NCBI RefSeq assembly: GCF_020278625.1
Contig: NZ_JADAKK010000008.1
Span: 753 to 28,779, forward strand
Direction: 5' to 3'
Length of the DNA stretch: 28,027 bases
Origin: Wolbachia endosymbiont of Mansonella ozzardi
GTDB lineage: Bacteria > Pseudomonadota > Alphaproteobacteria > Rickettsiales > Anaplasmataceae
Numbering within the stretch: position 1 is the first letter of the stretch; each line of letters begins with the position of its first letter. Positions 1 through 8,561 of this stretch are shown piece by piece. The notes below the pieces were generated by a model. The model made no database searches and had not been told where the DNA came from. It was given only the letters and a program-made list of their open reading frames with translations. Position numbers and translations under genes: made by a program.

Positions 1-337
1 TTTTTTTTGTTTCTGCGTTAGCTGCTCGCGTGATATCCTTCTTGTAGACTTATGCTCGTATATGCATGATTTGGTATTGGCTATATATACAATGAAGATC
101 CCTAAAAACACTTTGTAACGGATCAATTTCCGAGTATAAAGCAGAAATATCGCTGTAGTAACAAAATATGCTAATTAGTAACTTAATAAGGCAAGCTACT
201 AAAAAGTGGGGAATAGTGAAAATACCACACGGTATATAGAGTATCTCTACCAATTTGAAAAGTTTAAGAACACATTAAACCTTACTTTATAACTAATAAA
301 GCGAAATAGGATCTCATTTGAAATATATCGAGAGGGG
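1..337. other. AT-rich stretch without a supportable gene
   Basis: I see no gene here that I can defend. A 67-codon minus-strand frame spans 50-253 but has no ribosome binding site and no family resemblance. On the plus strand, about 130-250 reads like degraded coding sequence (for example a stretch ISNLIRQATKKWGIVKIP near 172-225) interrupted by stops, so this may be a very old pseudogene. The origin is unknown. Confidence 0.3.
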
Positions 338-907
338 TTGACGGATACGGAAGAAGGAGCATGTAAGATAATTCAACCCTCCAGTGTAAATAGGTACATT
401 ATTGTGCTGAGAAGGTCAAATCCGTACATTACAGTATATGAACTTTCACATATGGTTGAAAATGAGCTGAACTTAAGCTTAGAGCAGGAATTTCTCCATA
501 AAGTCTATCAGGATATTGAGCAGAACCTAAAGCAAGCAAAGATTCTTATACAGAGAATTATCGGTCAAGTTATATTTAAGGAGATACAAGCTTATTAGAC
601 TGCAAAATCACGCGCGTCGGAATTATTTGCACGCTATCTTGAGCTATTTGATTGGGCTCAGGAGATTTATCCTAAAGATAAAGAGTACTTAATTCGCACT
701 CAAAATTTAAACAGGGTATTTCTTGCTACTGACCAATGGAAAAAGAACTGCCTAGACCCACAAATAATGGACAGAATAGATAAGGAAATAAAGAAATACA
801 GCAACAAAACTGCCATTCAAGACGTGACCAAAGTGCAAAGTAGCTGGACTGGTAAATTTTCTCCTGGAGGCAAAAAAATTAGCTCTATCTTTGGGGATGA
901 TGATTAA
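338..907 (+). pseudogene. Hypothetical protein gene with one in-frame nonsense codon
   Basis: A frame opens with TTG at 338 just after a purine-rich GAGAGGGG. It runs 86 codons to TAG at 596-598, then continues in the same frame for 102 more codons to TAA at 905-907. The second half reads as normal protein (for example YLELFDWAQEIYPKDKEYL, ending in KKISSIFGDDD), so a single ancestral protein of about 189 residues with one nonsense mutation is the simplest reading. No upstream ATG exists in frame (stop at 290-292), so the true N-terminus may be lost. I do not recognise the family. The protein is predicted soluble and helical and is rich in charged residues. tsaD follows 71 bases downstream on the same strand but has its own candidate promoter. 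Confidence 0.55.
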
Positions 908-922
908 CTTAGCAGAATATAG

Positions 923-951
923 TTAACTTTCACGGCATTTTAAAGTATAGT
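923..951 (+). promoter_or_regulatory. Candidate sigma-70 promoter for tsaD
   Basis: TTAACT at 923-928 (4 of 6 matches to TTGACA) and TATAGT at 946-951 (5 of 6 matches to TATAAT) are separated by 17 bases. The predicted start of transcription is about 20 bases before the GTG at 979. This is a pattern match only. Confidence 0.42.
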
Positions 952-978
952 TTTTATAATTAAAGCACTCGAACATAC

Positions 979-1986
979 GTGAAAACTATCTTAGCTGTTG
1001 AAACAAGCTGCGATGAAACTGCTGCAGCAGTTGTAGATAGTGATAAGCAAGTCCTTGCCCATGAGATTCTTTCTCAAACAGAACACAAAAAACGCGGTGG
1101 GGTGATCCCCGAAATAGCTTCACGTGCTCATATGGAGCGTTTAAGTGATCTAATAAAAAGCGCTATAGAAAAATCTAACCTTAATTTTCGTGATCTGGAT
1201 GCGATTGCAGCAACATCAGGACCAGGGCTCATAGGTGGATTAATAGTTGGCACAATGATGGCCAAAGCGATTGCACATGCAGCACAAAAACCATTCATTG
1301 CAGTTAATCATTTGGAAGCACATGCACTGGTTATTAGGTTACTATATGAAGTCAAATTTCCGTTTTTAGTCTTATTGATATCAGGCGGTCATTGCCAATT
1401 TTTAATCGCACAGGATGTGGGTAAATACATCAAACTTGGAGAAACACTAGACGATTCGTTGGGTGAAGCGTTTGATAAAGTTGCTAAGATGCTGGGTTTA
1501 AGCTATCCTGGAGGCCCACTAATTGAAAAATTAGCTGAAAAAGGTAATGGCACAAGATTTAAACTTCCAAGAACGATGAAAAAACGTCCTGGATGTGATC
1601 TTTCGTTTTCTGGAGTCAAAACAGCAGTAAAAAACTTAGTGCAAGAACTTGAAATGAGCGAGCAAGATGTGTGTAATGTATGCGCTTCATTTCAAGAGTG
1701 TATTAGCGATATATTACTCGATAGAGTCAAAAATGCGGTTATTATGGCTGCATCCTTAAATATCAAAATCAATGATTTTGTAATTACTGGCGGGGTTGCA
1801 GCAAATAATTTCCTGAGGGAAAAATTAAAGAAACACATAAACTTGAACGTGTTCTTTCCTCCAAGCAACCTATGTACAGACAATGCAGTAATGGTTGGGT
1901 GGACAGGCATCGAAAAATTACAGAAGAGTTATATGGATTCACTAAATTTTGCACCAAGGCCGAAGTGGGAATTGGAAAGTTGTTAA
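979..1986 (+). CDS. tsaD: tRNA N6-adenosine threonylcarbamoyltransferase TsaD
   Basis: TsaD (formerly Gcp/YgjD) transfers the threonylcarbamoyl group from threonylcarbamoyl-AMP to A37 of ANN-decoding tRNAs, acting in the cytosol with TsaB and TsaE. The 335-residue protein matches the usual family length. It starts with the typical ETSCDETAAAVV segment. The metal-binding histidines are visible in NHLEAH (His111 and His115). The ASKHA-fold loops ISGGH (about 134-138) and ITGGVAANN (about 268-276), and the late TDNAVM aspartate, are all present. The start is GTG at 979, the only sensible one because the conserved text begins at once. No ribosome binding site is obvious. No other t6A gene is adjacent. 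The frame is intact. Confidence 0.97.
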   Translation: MKTILAVETSCDETAAAVVDSDKQVLAHEILSQTEHKKRGGVIPEIASRAHMERLSDLIKSAIEKSNLNFRDLDAIAATSGPGLIGGLIVGTMMAKAIAHAAQKPFIAVNHLEAHALVIRLLYEVKFPFLVLLISGGHCQFLIAQDVGKYIKLGETLDDSLGEAFDKVAKMLGLSYPGGPLIEKLAEKGNGTRFKLPRTMKKRPGCDLSFSGVKTAVKNLVQELEMSEQDVCNVCASFQECISDILLDRVKNAVIMAASLNIKINDFVITGGVAANNFLREKLKKHINLNVFFPPSNLCTDNAVMVGWTGIEKLQKSYMDSLNFAPRPKWELESC

Positions 1987-2160
1987 GGACTCTCCATTCT
2001 GAATTAGGTAGTAAAGAAAGCTATTTCTTTTGCCATTGTTTATATTTTCTATTTATATATATTAATATTTTACTATATCAACTTAAAGTCAGTAGCTGCT
2101 GTTAATATTTTTGCAATAAAAGTTGTATATGGTGCATGTAATCAAGTTAAAAGAAAGATT

Positions 2161-3903
2161 ATGGAAATCACGCCATCGATAAAAAAGGAATTGAAGCAAA
2201 GTACGCTATACACCTGCTTAGAGAAGTGCAAAAGTGCATTTTGGTTCATTTTCTGGTTTAGTTCAGGAATCAACTTGTTAATGTTATTTCTGCCACTTTA
2301 CACCTCTCAGGTGCTTGATCGGGTGATATCGAGTGAAAGCGTATCGACGCTAGTTATGCTGACAATCATCACTTTATCCGCGTTTGCGTGTTCTGCAATG
2401 CTCGAAACCTGTCGATATTTAGCCATGGCAAAGATTGGTGACTGGATTGACAAAACTGCAACACCAGATCTGATAGTAAGATCAATTAGGCTAACATCAG
2501 TGCAGAGCTCAACTTCCAGTGGTGAAGCAATACGAGATCTTGGAGTGATAAAAAACTTTATTACAGGAAATGGAATATTCTCACTATTTGATACCCCATG
2601 GTCATTAATTTACCTTATTGTGATATTCATGATACATACCTATACGGGGTTTATAGCTATTTCCGGAATCTTTATGTTAGTTTCTATGGCAATATGGAAT
2701 GAACTTGCCACTAAACGCATATTGCAAGAAATTAACGAAGAAACTATATGGAATATCAATACTATAGATGTTGCAACAAGAAATGCAGAAGTGGTTGAAG
2801 CTATGGGTATGTCAGAATTTATAGTTTCTGATTGGTGCAAACGAAATGACCAGAACCGTGCAATGCAAATTAAAGCACAAAATCGCTCTAACGTAATTAC
2901 TGGAATCACTAAGTTTCTGCGCTCGACTCTGCAAATATCGGTAATTGGAACAGGTGCATTACTTGCAATTACAGCCCATAAAACTGCCGGTAGCATCATC
3001 GCTGCCTCAATTTTAATGGGTAGAGTATTGGCTCCATTTGATGCAGCAGTTCATACTTGGAAATTTCTAAATCAGGCCAGAATGTCGTATGGCAGACTGC
3101 AAAGACTTATACTCATATCACCAAAAAGAGAACAAATTATGGCTCTACCAGAACCTAAAGGAAGACTGGAATTTGACAGAGTATTTTTTACTCCTTATGG
3201 GAGCAACAAACCAACAATAAAAGGGATATCATTTGTTATAGAGCCAGGAGATGTAGTGGGCGTTATTGGTGCAAGCGCTTCTGGTAAATCAACCATTGCA
3301 AAGTTAACCGTTGGTGTATGGAAACCCATATCTGGTGTAGTCAGGCTAGATGGCGCTGATGTATACACTTGGAATCGAGAAAATTTTGGTAATTATGTTG
3401 GTTACTTACCTCAGGATATTGAGTTATTTAATACCAGTGTCAAAGCCAATATTGCTCGCATGAGGTCAGACCCAAATCCTGAAGAAATAATCAAAGCAGC
3501 AAAAATTGCAGGAATACATGAATTAATACTGAGCTTACCAAATGGATATGATACAACGATAGGGAGTTTTGGAGTAACACTTTCTGGTGGGCAGAAACAA
3601 TTGCTTGGCCTTGCAAGAGCTTTTTATGGAAACACAAAGCTTTTGGTGCTTGATGAGCCAAATGCCAACCTAGACAGTAGTGGAGAGGCATGCTTAATTA
3701 ATGCAATTAACGTTGTAAGAAAGCAAAATACCACAACTATTATTATAACTCACAAACTACCGTTATTATCTGTGGTTGATAAAGTAATCCTCATGTCAGA
3801 TGGCGTCATTTATGCTATGGGACCGAGAGATGAGATTTTAAGCAAATTGGTTGCTCCATCACCAAATGCTGCAGAAGGTGAATGTTCTTCAGTAAGTGGT
3901 TAG
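2161..3903 (+). CDS. Type I secretion ABC transporter, permease and ATPase fused (PrtD/AprD-like)
   Basis: A 580-residue half-transporter with an N-terminal membrane domain (about residues 24-310, hydrophobic segments near 25-48, 60-80, 148-178 and 255-290) and a C-terminal ATPase. The nucleotide-binding motifs are all intact: Walker A GASASGKST (370-378), Q-loop Gln418, signature LSGGQ (474-478), Walker B LLVLDEP with catalytic Glu499, and the switch His531. The domain order and the segment SGEAIRDLGVIKNFITG fit the PrtD/HlyB family, which exports proteins across both membranes together with a periplasmic adaptor (HlyD type) and an outer-membrane channel (TolC). Neither partner nor a substrate lies in this window. 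Members of this group lack the N-terminal peptidase domain, as here. The ATG at 2161 has only a weak AAGAAAG upstream. The gene converges on the phosphomannomutase gene with 32 bases between. Confidence 0.92.
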   Translation: MEITPSIKKELKQSTLYTCLEKCKSAFWFIFWFSSGINLLMLFLPLYTSQVLDRVISSESVSTLVMLTIITLSAFACSAMLETCRYLAMAKIGDWIDKTATPDLIVRSIRLTSVQSSTSSGEAIRDLGVIKNFITGNGIFSLFDTPWSLIYLIVIFMIHTYTGFIAISGIFMLVSMAIWNELATKRILQEINEETIWNINTIDVATRNAEVVEAMGMSEFIVSDWCKRNDQNRAMQIKAQNRSNVITGITKFLRSTLQISVIGTGALLAITAHKTAGSIIAASILMGRVLAPFDAAVHTWKFLNQARMSYGRLQRLILISPKREQIMALPEPKGRLEFDRVFFTPYGSNKPTIKGISFVIEPGDVVGVIGASASGKSTIAKLTVGVWKPISGVVRLDGADVYTWNRENFGNYVGYLPQDIELFNTSVKANIARMRSDPNPEEIIKAAKIAGIHELILSLPNGYDTTIGSFGVTLSGGQKQLLGLARAFYGNTKLLVLDEPNANLDSSGEACLINAINVVRKQNTTTIIITHKLPLLSVVDKVILMSDGVIYAMGPRDEILSKLVAPSPNAAEGECSSVSG

Positions 3904-3935
3904 CTGTTTTTTTACACTACCTTATCCACCTAATT

Positions 3936-5282
3936 TTACCACTCCATTGAGCGGATACTATCAATGTAATAAAACAAGACCTTTTTAGTCAGTTCAAAAT
4001 CTTCCAGAGTATCTCCTTCGCATCTCGCTGTAATGCAATCTTGTGTATTTGACACTCTAAGGAGCCACCAACCTTTATTATCTTTGTTGGTTACTTTAAT
4101 ACCATCAAGCTCTGAGAATGCAATATTTTGTTTCTTTAGCGTTTTCTTTATTGATTCAATTATTTGAGATTTTTTCTCGTCTCTAACTACAACCTTCACT
4201 TCATGAGTGATATATAATTTTGGTAAATCCTCAACCATCTCAGATAGACTTTGATTTTTCTTAAGTAAAACGTCAATAGCTTTAATAGCAGAATATAACC
4301 CGTCATCAAAACCTAGCTCAGAGAAGAAAAAATGCCCACTCAGTTCACCTGCAAATTTTGCCTCTTCCTCTACCATCTTTTTCTTAACTAGTGAATGTCC
4401 AGTAGCACATGCAATTACTCTTCCTCCTAATCCGCTGACAAAGTCGTGTACTTTCATGCTCATTTTTATATTAGCAATAACTTTGCTTCCTGGATATTCT
4501 TCCAATACTTCACGTGCAAAAATCATAAATAAATGGTCATTGGAAACAACATTGCCTTTATTATCAATTAAGCGTACCCTGTCGCCATCACCATCAAGTG
4601 CAATACCAAGATCACATTTATTTTCTCTTACAACATCAATCAATTGAAGGAGATTTTTCTCCTCTATGGGATCTGGGTCGTGCAGTGGAAATGTTCCATC
4701 TATAGAGTTATTGGTTACGATATGTACATGATCTGGCAAGATCTTTTCAATATACCTCGTAATTCCACTTGCTGGGCTATTGCCAAAATCCCAGGCTATT
4801 TTTAGCTTTTGTGTAGAGTTGTTCTTGAGCGCACCTTTTAATATGCAAATATACTCACTATATATATTTATGTTAATTGAGCTGCCAATTTTTGTACTGT
4901 TCTTAATCAGACTGCTTATAACTTCCTTTATTTCTTGATCTGAGTAAACTTTTTTACTGCTGAAAAATTTAAAGCCATTGTACTTGCTGGGGTTATGTGA
5001 AGCGGTGATCATAATGCCAAGATCAGCCTGCATGATTTGTGTTGCAGCATAGAGCATAGGTGAAGAGCATAGTCCAACGCGTGTAACACTTGCCCCAGAT
5101 AGAGTTAAGCCCCTTATCAATTCTTTTTCTATACTCGGCGAATCCATTCTGCTGTCATAGCCTACACAAGCATTAGCTACAGTTTGGCCAAATTTTCTGC
5201 CTATCTCATATCCATCACTGATCTGCAGGTCTTTGCCTACTATACCTCTAATATCATATTTTCTTATGATAGCATTATCCAT
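3936..5282 (-). CDS. Phosphomannomutase/phosphoglucomutase (alpha-D-phosphohexomutase family)
   Basis: A cytosolic enzyme interconverting hexose 6- and 1-phosphates through a phosphoserine. At 448 residues it is about the normal size. All four functional loops can be read: catalytic TASHNP with Ser95, the magnesium loop DGDGDR (230-235), the sugar-selecting loop GELSGH (312-317; Glu and Ser fit dual mannose/glucose enzymes) and the C-terminal phosphate loop RVSNT (409-413). The last is slightly unusual because the family's Glu/Thr-Pro after SNT is Gln-Asp here. Wolbachia has no cell-wall polysaccharide export that I can link to this in the window, so the physiological sugar is not clear. A promoter candidate lies upstream at 5312-5341. 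Confidence 0.93.
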   Translation of the reverse strand: MDNAIIRKYDIRGIVGKDLQISDGYEIGRKFGQTVANACVGYDSRMDSPSIEKELIRGLTLSGASVTRVGLCSSPMLYAATQIMQADLGIMITASHNPSKYNGFKFFSSKKVYSDQEIKEVISSLIKNSTKIGSSININIYSEYICILKGALKNNSTQKLKIAWDFGNSPASGITRYIEKILPDHVHIVTNNSIDGTFPLHDPDPIEEKNLLQLIDVVRENKCDLGIALDGDGDRVRLIDNKGNVVSNDHLFMIFAREVLEEYPGSKVIANIKMSMKVHDFVSGLGGRVIACATGHSLVKKKMVEEEAKFAGELSGHFFFSELGFDDGLYSAIKAIDVLLKKNQSLSEMVEDLPKLYITHEVKVVVRDEKKSQIIESIKKTLKKQNIAFSELDGIKVTNKDNKGWWLLRVSNTQDCITARCEGDTLEDFELTKKVLFYYIDSIRSMEW

Positions 5283-5311
5283 ATTATCTATTAAATAGTA
5301 AATAACCTTTT

Positions 5312-5341
5312 AGTATACAGAGAGAATCCACAAATGCTCAA
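5312..5341 (-). promoter_or_regulatory. Candidate sigma-70 promoter for the phosphohexomutase gene
   Basis: Read on the minus strand, TTGAGC (5341-5336) and TATACT (5317-5312) are 18 bases apart, about 30 bases before the ATG at 5282. Matches are 4 of 6 and 5 of 6 to consensus. Confidence 0.45.
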
Positions 5342-5424
5342 TTTAATTTACGCTTCTGTTGATTAATTTTTAACTTAAAAATTTTAATGTTCTTATTATA
5401 CTATTTAATAAATGAGACAAAGTA

Positions 5425-7942
5425 ATGCTAGGGGAAAACGAAGATGTACTTATAGTTTAGAGTCAAAGTTTAGGTACAGGTGAAACAGTAAGAAGTAATG
5501 TGCCGGAGGCTATTAAAAACGGCAAAAATTTTCAGGAAGCTATAGAGAAACTAGAAAAAGAAAAATCAATCTGGTACCTTAATGGTCCTTCACACAAAGA
5601 TAAGAACATCACAGAGCAGATAAATTTGAAATGGGAAAAGGAGTTCCAAGAATTCGAGCAATCAATAGAATCAACGTATGAAGAATTTGAATCATCTCTG
5701 CCAAATCAAAGTTTCTTAGCGTATTCAAAAAAGATAATGACTTCAACATTAGATTTGAAAATAAAGAAGAACCAATAAAAATCAGTGATATCTTAAAAGC
5801 TAGCAGTGAGGGTAAGGGTTATCACATATCCCTCGGAGAAAACAGTAAAATAACTGCACGCAGGAAAAAAGATAATGAGAGACACTATAACCTTGATGCT
5901 CCGGTTCATGTGAGATGATAATTAACTGGTAGGCTAAGGATTCTGAAGGTAATAGTATAAGTTGTAGCATGACTATAGAAGCGGGTTCCAATGGTATATA
6001 AAGAATGACTAGCGATTCAAAATTTTGTGGCTTAAAGTTCATAAACTCATTATCAGAGGAAGAGGGAAGTAAAATATTAAAGTTAGTTAGCAAAATAAAG
6101 AAGTTTTTATCAATGGAAAATCTCTTTGAAAGCTTTTTTGATATGGCCAAGAATATGGCAATCAGCTAATACAGGAGGATGAAACATTTATACGGATCCA
6201 ACCTGAGTCACTACAATCGCTTATATGTAGCAGTGGATATTCTTCTCCTAGCACACCTTCTCCACATAGAGGTTCTTCTTCTAGTGCTAGTGAGTTTGGT
6301 GGTGAAGATGAAATATTTGAAAGTGATACGGTTGGTGGTAAAGAAGAGCGCAGACAGGAAGAAAATGAATTAGAAAGTAAAGGAATTAGAGAATAGAGTA
6401 AAAGAGTTAGAGAAAGAAAATGCTCACCTTAGGGAAAAAAGTGCAGAGTTAAAAGATCGTAATAAAAAAATAGTATAAGAAGGTGATGGAAGGGAAGGGA
6501 AATTAACCGAGAAAAAGCAAGCTTTTGAGGATAAAGTTAAAGAGCTCGAAACTAAATTGGCAAATAATGAGGAAGCAAATTAAAAGAGGCTTTCTGAACA
6601 GGACAGAGAAGTTGGACAGTTAAAACAGAGAATAGGTGAATTAGAGCAAGAATTGAAAGATAAAGGTAGCGAAATAGCAGATTTAAAATCTTAGTTAAAA
6701 GATAAAGAAAGCAAAGTCCAACCGACAGACAAAATCAACTAAGAGCTACAAAGGAAATTAGAGAAAAATAAATCTAAGCTAGGTACATTAAGTGAGAGAG
6801 AATGCAGAGCTGGAAAACAATCTGAGGAAAAAATCAGAAGATCTAGAAGACGGTAAAGAAAAGCAATTAGAAAAACAGTTGATGGAAGCAAAAAAGGAAA
6901 ACGAGATATTGACTAAAAAGGTGAGTCAAATTATCCAAGGAATTGAATGAATTACAGGGAAAAAAAAGAGGCTTTAGAGAGAAAATTCAACAATCTGATG
7001 GAAAGTCTCTTGCAGCTGAAATAGAGTAGTTAAACAAGAAAAAAGATAAGAAAGTGAAGAATTTAGAGGAAGAAATTAAGCAGAAAGATGATAAGATACA
7101 GCAGATAATGAAAGAAAAAGAGGCATTAGAAGAAAAGTTTCAAGTGGAAATAGATAGCCTAGAATGTCAGCGTAGTGAGCAAGAAGACATTTTAACGCAT
7201 GTATAAAGAGAGTTGTATTTTACCAAAGAGGATTTAAAGCAATTACAGAGCACATCAGAGCAAAAAGAAGTTGAAGCTAAAGTGCATGAAACACGAGACC
7301 AGGGTACACAAGCTGTGGATAAAAGCTCTAATAAAAAAATTAGTGGGTTAATACAAGAAAATAAGAATTTGACTAGAGATAAGCAAACTATATCTGAACA
7401 ATAAAAACACAAAAGTAAGATAGACTGACGAGCTAAAGAAAAATTTAAAGCAATTACAAGAAGAAAACAAGTAACTAAAGCAAAAAGCTACTAAAAATGT
7501 AGGGCTTGATGTGTCGTCTTCAACAGATCAAAAAGAAACTAGAGAAATGGAAGTCCAAACTTACGTAAAAAAGGATGATTTTCGTGATTTATATGATAAA
7601 GAAGGCAAATATGTCAAAACATAGTTATCAGATCCAATCCCAACTTCTGCTGAAGTTGTAGAAGTAGAAATTCGACCACAAAGCATCATGGATCAGCATG
7701 TTCCAATTCCAGAAGATAAGCCGGAAAAGCTAACAGACCCGTTAAAACCTACTAAGGCAAGTACGGAATCATCAGATCTAAGCCTAACTCCTGCTGAGGA
7801 TCCAGAAAAATCACGGCATAAAGCTTGATCTAGTGACATAACCTCTGCCAGTTGGGAATATCTCAGCGTCACTGCCATTAAGTTAAGGAAGGAATGGTCA
7901 AAAACTGAACCAAAAAAATTCAAAATAATTGAGAAATTGTGA
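5425..7942 (+). pseudogene. Long coiled-coil protein gene, broken by many stops and frameshifts
   Basis: Continuous coding-like sequence with at least a dozen disruptions. From ATG 5425 the first frame reads MLGENEDVLIV, a TAG at 5458, then continues in frame. A frameshift near 5730 moves to a frame containing KISDILKASSEGKGYHISLG. The next parts hold SEGNSISCSMTIEAGSNG (about 5940-6000), a serine-rich linker GYSSPSTPSPHRGSSSSAS (about 6238-6294), then a heptad-rich coiled coil from about 6360 to 7500 (for example LENRVKELEKENAHLREKS, LKQRIGELEQELKDKGSE). The tail (about 7545-7942) is acidic and proline-rich and ends near TGA 7940-7942. The ancestral protein would have been roughly 800 residues. 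I do not know its family. The layout (globular head, Ser/Pro linker, long coiled coil) suggests a structural or host-interacting protein, but that is inference. It is clearly non-functional as a single product here. Confidence 0.75.
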
Positions 7943-7993
7943 TAACTGCTAAAGCAAAAAAGGATAAATTTGAAAGTAGATAAACTCTGAAAT

Positions 7994-8497
7994 GGGAACG
8001 TTTAAAAAAGTATGTCAAACCGAGAAGTAAAAATATAATAGAAATAAATAATGGAGTTTGACATGAATCAAAAAATAGAAAACAGAACAACCGAATTGGC
8101 AGATTATAAAGAACTGGAAGCAAATATACTGTCATCAATAATGGAAGTCGGACCGTTTTGACCGGAAGGAATGATGCATTAACACCATTGATAAAAAAGT
8201 TGCTGGAAGCAAGTCTGGAGAGTGAAATAGAAAATCACTTATCTGCCGAAGGCGAAGAAAATAATGGGAGAAATGGAAAGACCTTACATACAAGTGCAGG
8301 ATCACTTGAGCTGTTAACGCCAAGAGATAAGAAGAGAAGCTTTTAAACCCCAAATAGTTAAAAAAAAAGCAGAAGAGCCTATATCCTGAACTTGAAGCAA
8401 AGGTCTTAAGTACATATGCCAGTGGCACGGGATACAGAGATATAGCATCACATGTAGAGGAAATTTATGACCATAAAATATCTGCAGCAGATGTTGC
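7994..8497 (+). mobile_element. IS256-family element, 5' fragment with degraded left end
   Basis: From about 7994 (GGGAACGTTTAAAAAAG, a worn version of the GGGAGTGTTAAATAAAC end seen at 10540 and 14130) the sequence parallels the IS256 copy at 14130. The transposase N-terminus is recognisable: start near ATG 8063 (MNQKIENRTTELADYKELE), then TGRNDALTPLIKKLLEASLE and SLELLTPRDKK (8158-8346), then ELEAKVLSTYASGTGYRDIA and DHKISAA. Frameshifts lie near 8156 and 8345. Similarity to the other copy stops near 8494-8497, so about two thirds of the element, including the DDE catalytic region, is missing. The fragment abuts the ispDF promoter region. Confidence 0.8.
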
Positions 8498-8519
8498 CTT
8501 TAAAACTCCGTCAATCTTT

Positions 8520-8549
8520 TTGAAACTTGAAATAACCTGCTATTATACA
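8520..8549 (+). promoter_or_regulatory. Candidate sigma-70 promoter for ispDF
   Basis: TTGAAA at 8520-8525 (5 of 6) and TATACA at 8544-8549 (4 of 6) are separated by 18 bases. Transcription would begin near 8556, which argues against the upstream TTG at 8520 as a translation start. The promoter lies about 20 bases beyond the end of recognisable IS256 sequence. Confidence 0.42.
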
Positions 8550-8561
8550 CTTAGGCTGAAA

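Noticed and set aside
2012-2033. Terminator after tsaD (AAAGAAA/TTTCTTT)
   Set aside because: Stem made almost only of A-T pairs and no following T run.
2640-2999. 119-codon minus-strand frame within the ABC transporter
   Set aside because: Shadow of a fully conserved gene on the plus strand.
8135-8428. 97-codon minus-strand frame
   Set aside because: Antisense to the IS256 transposase fragment, with no independent support; the same holds for 7920-8138 and 14146-14448.
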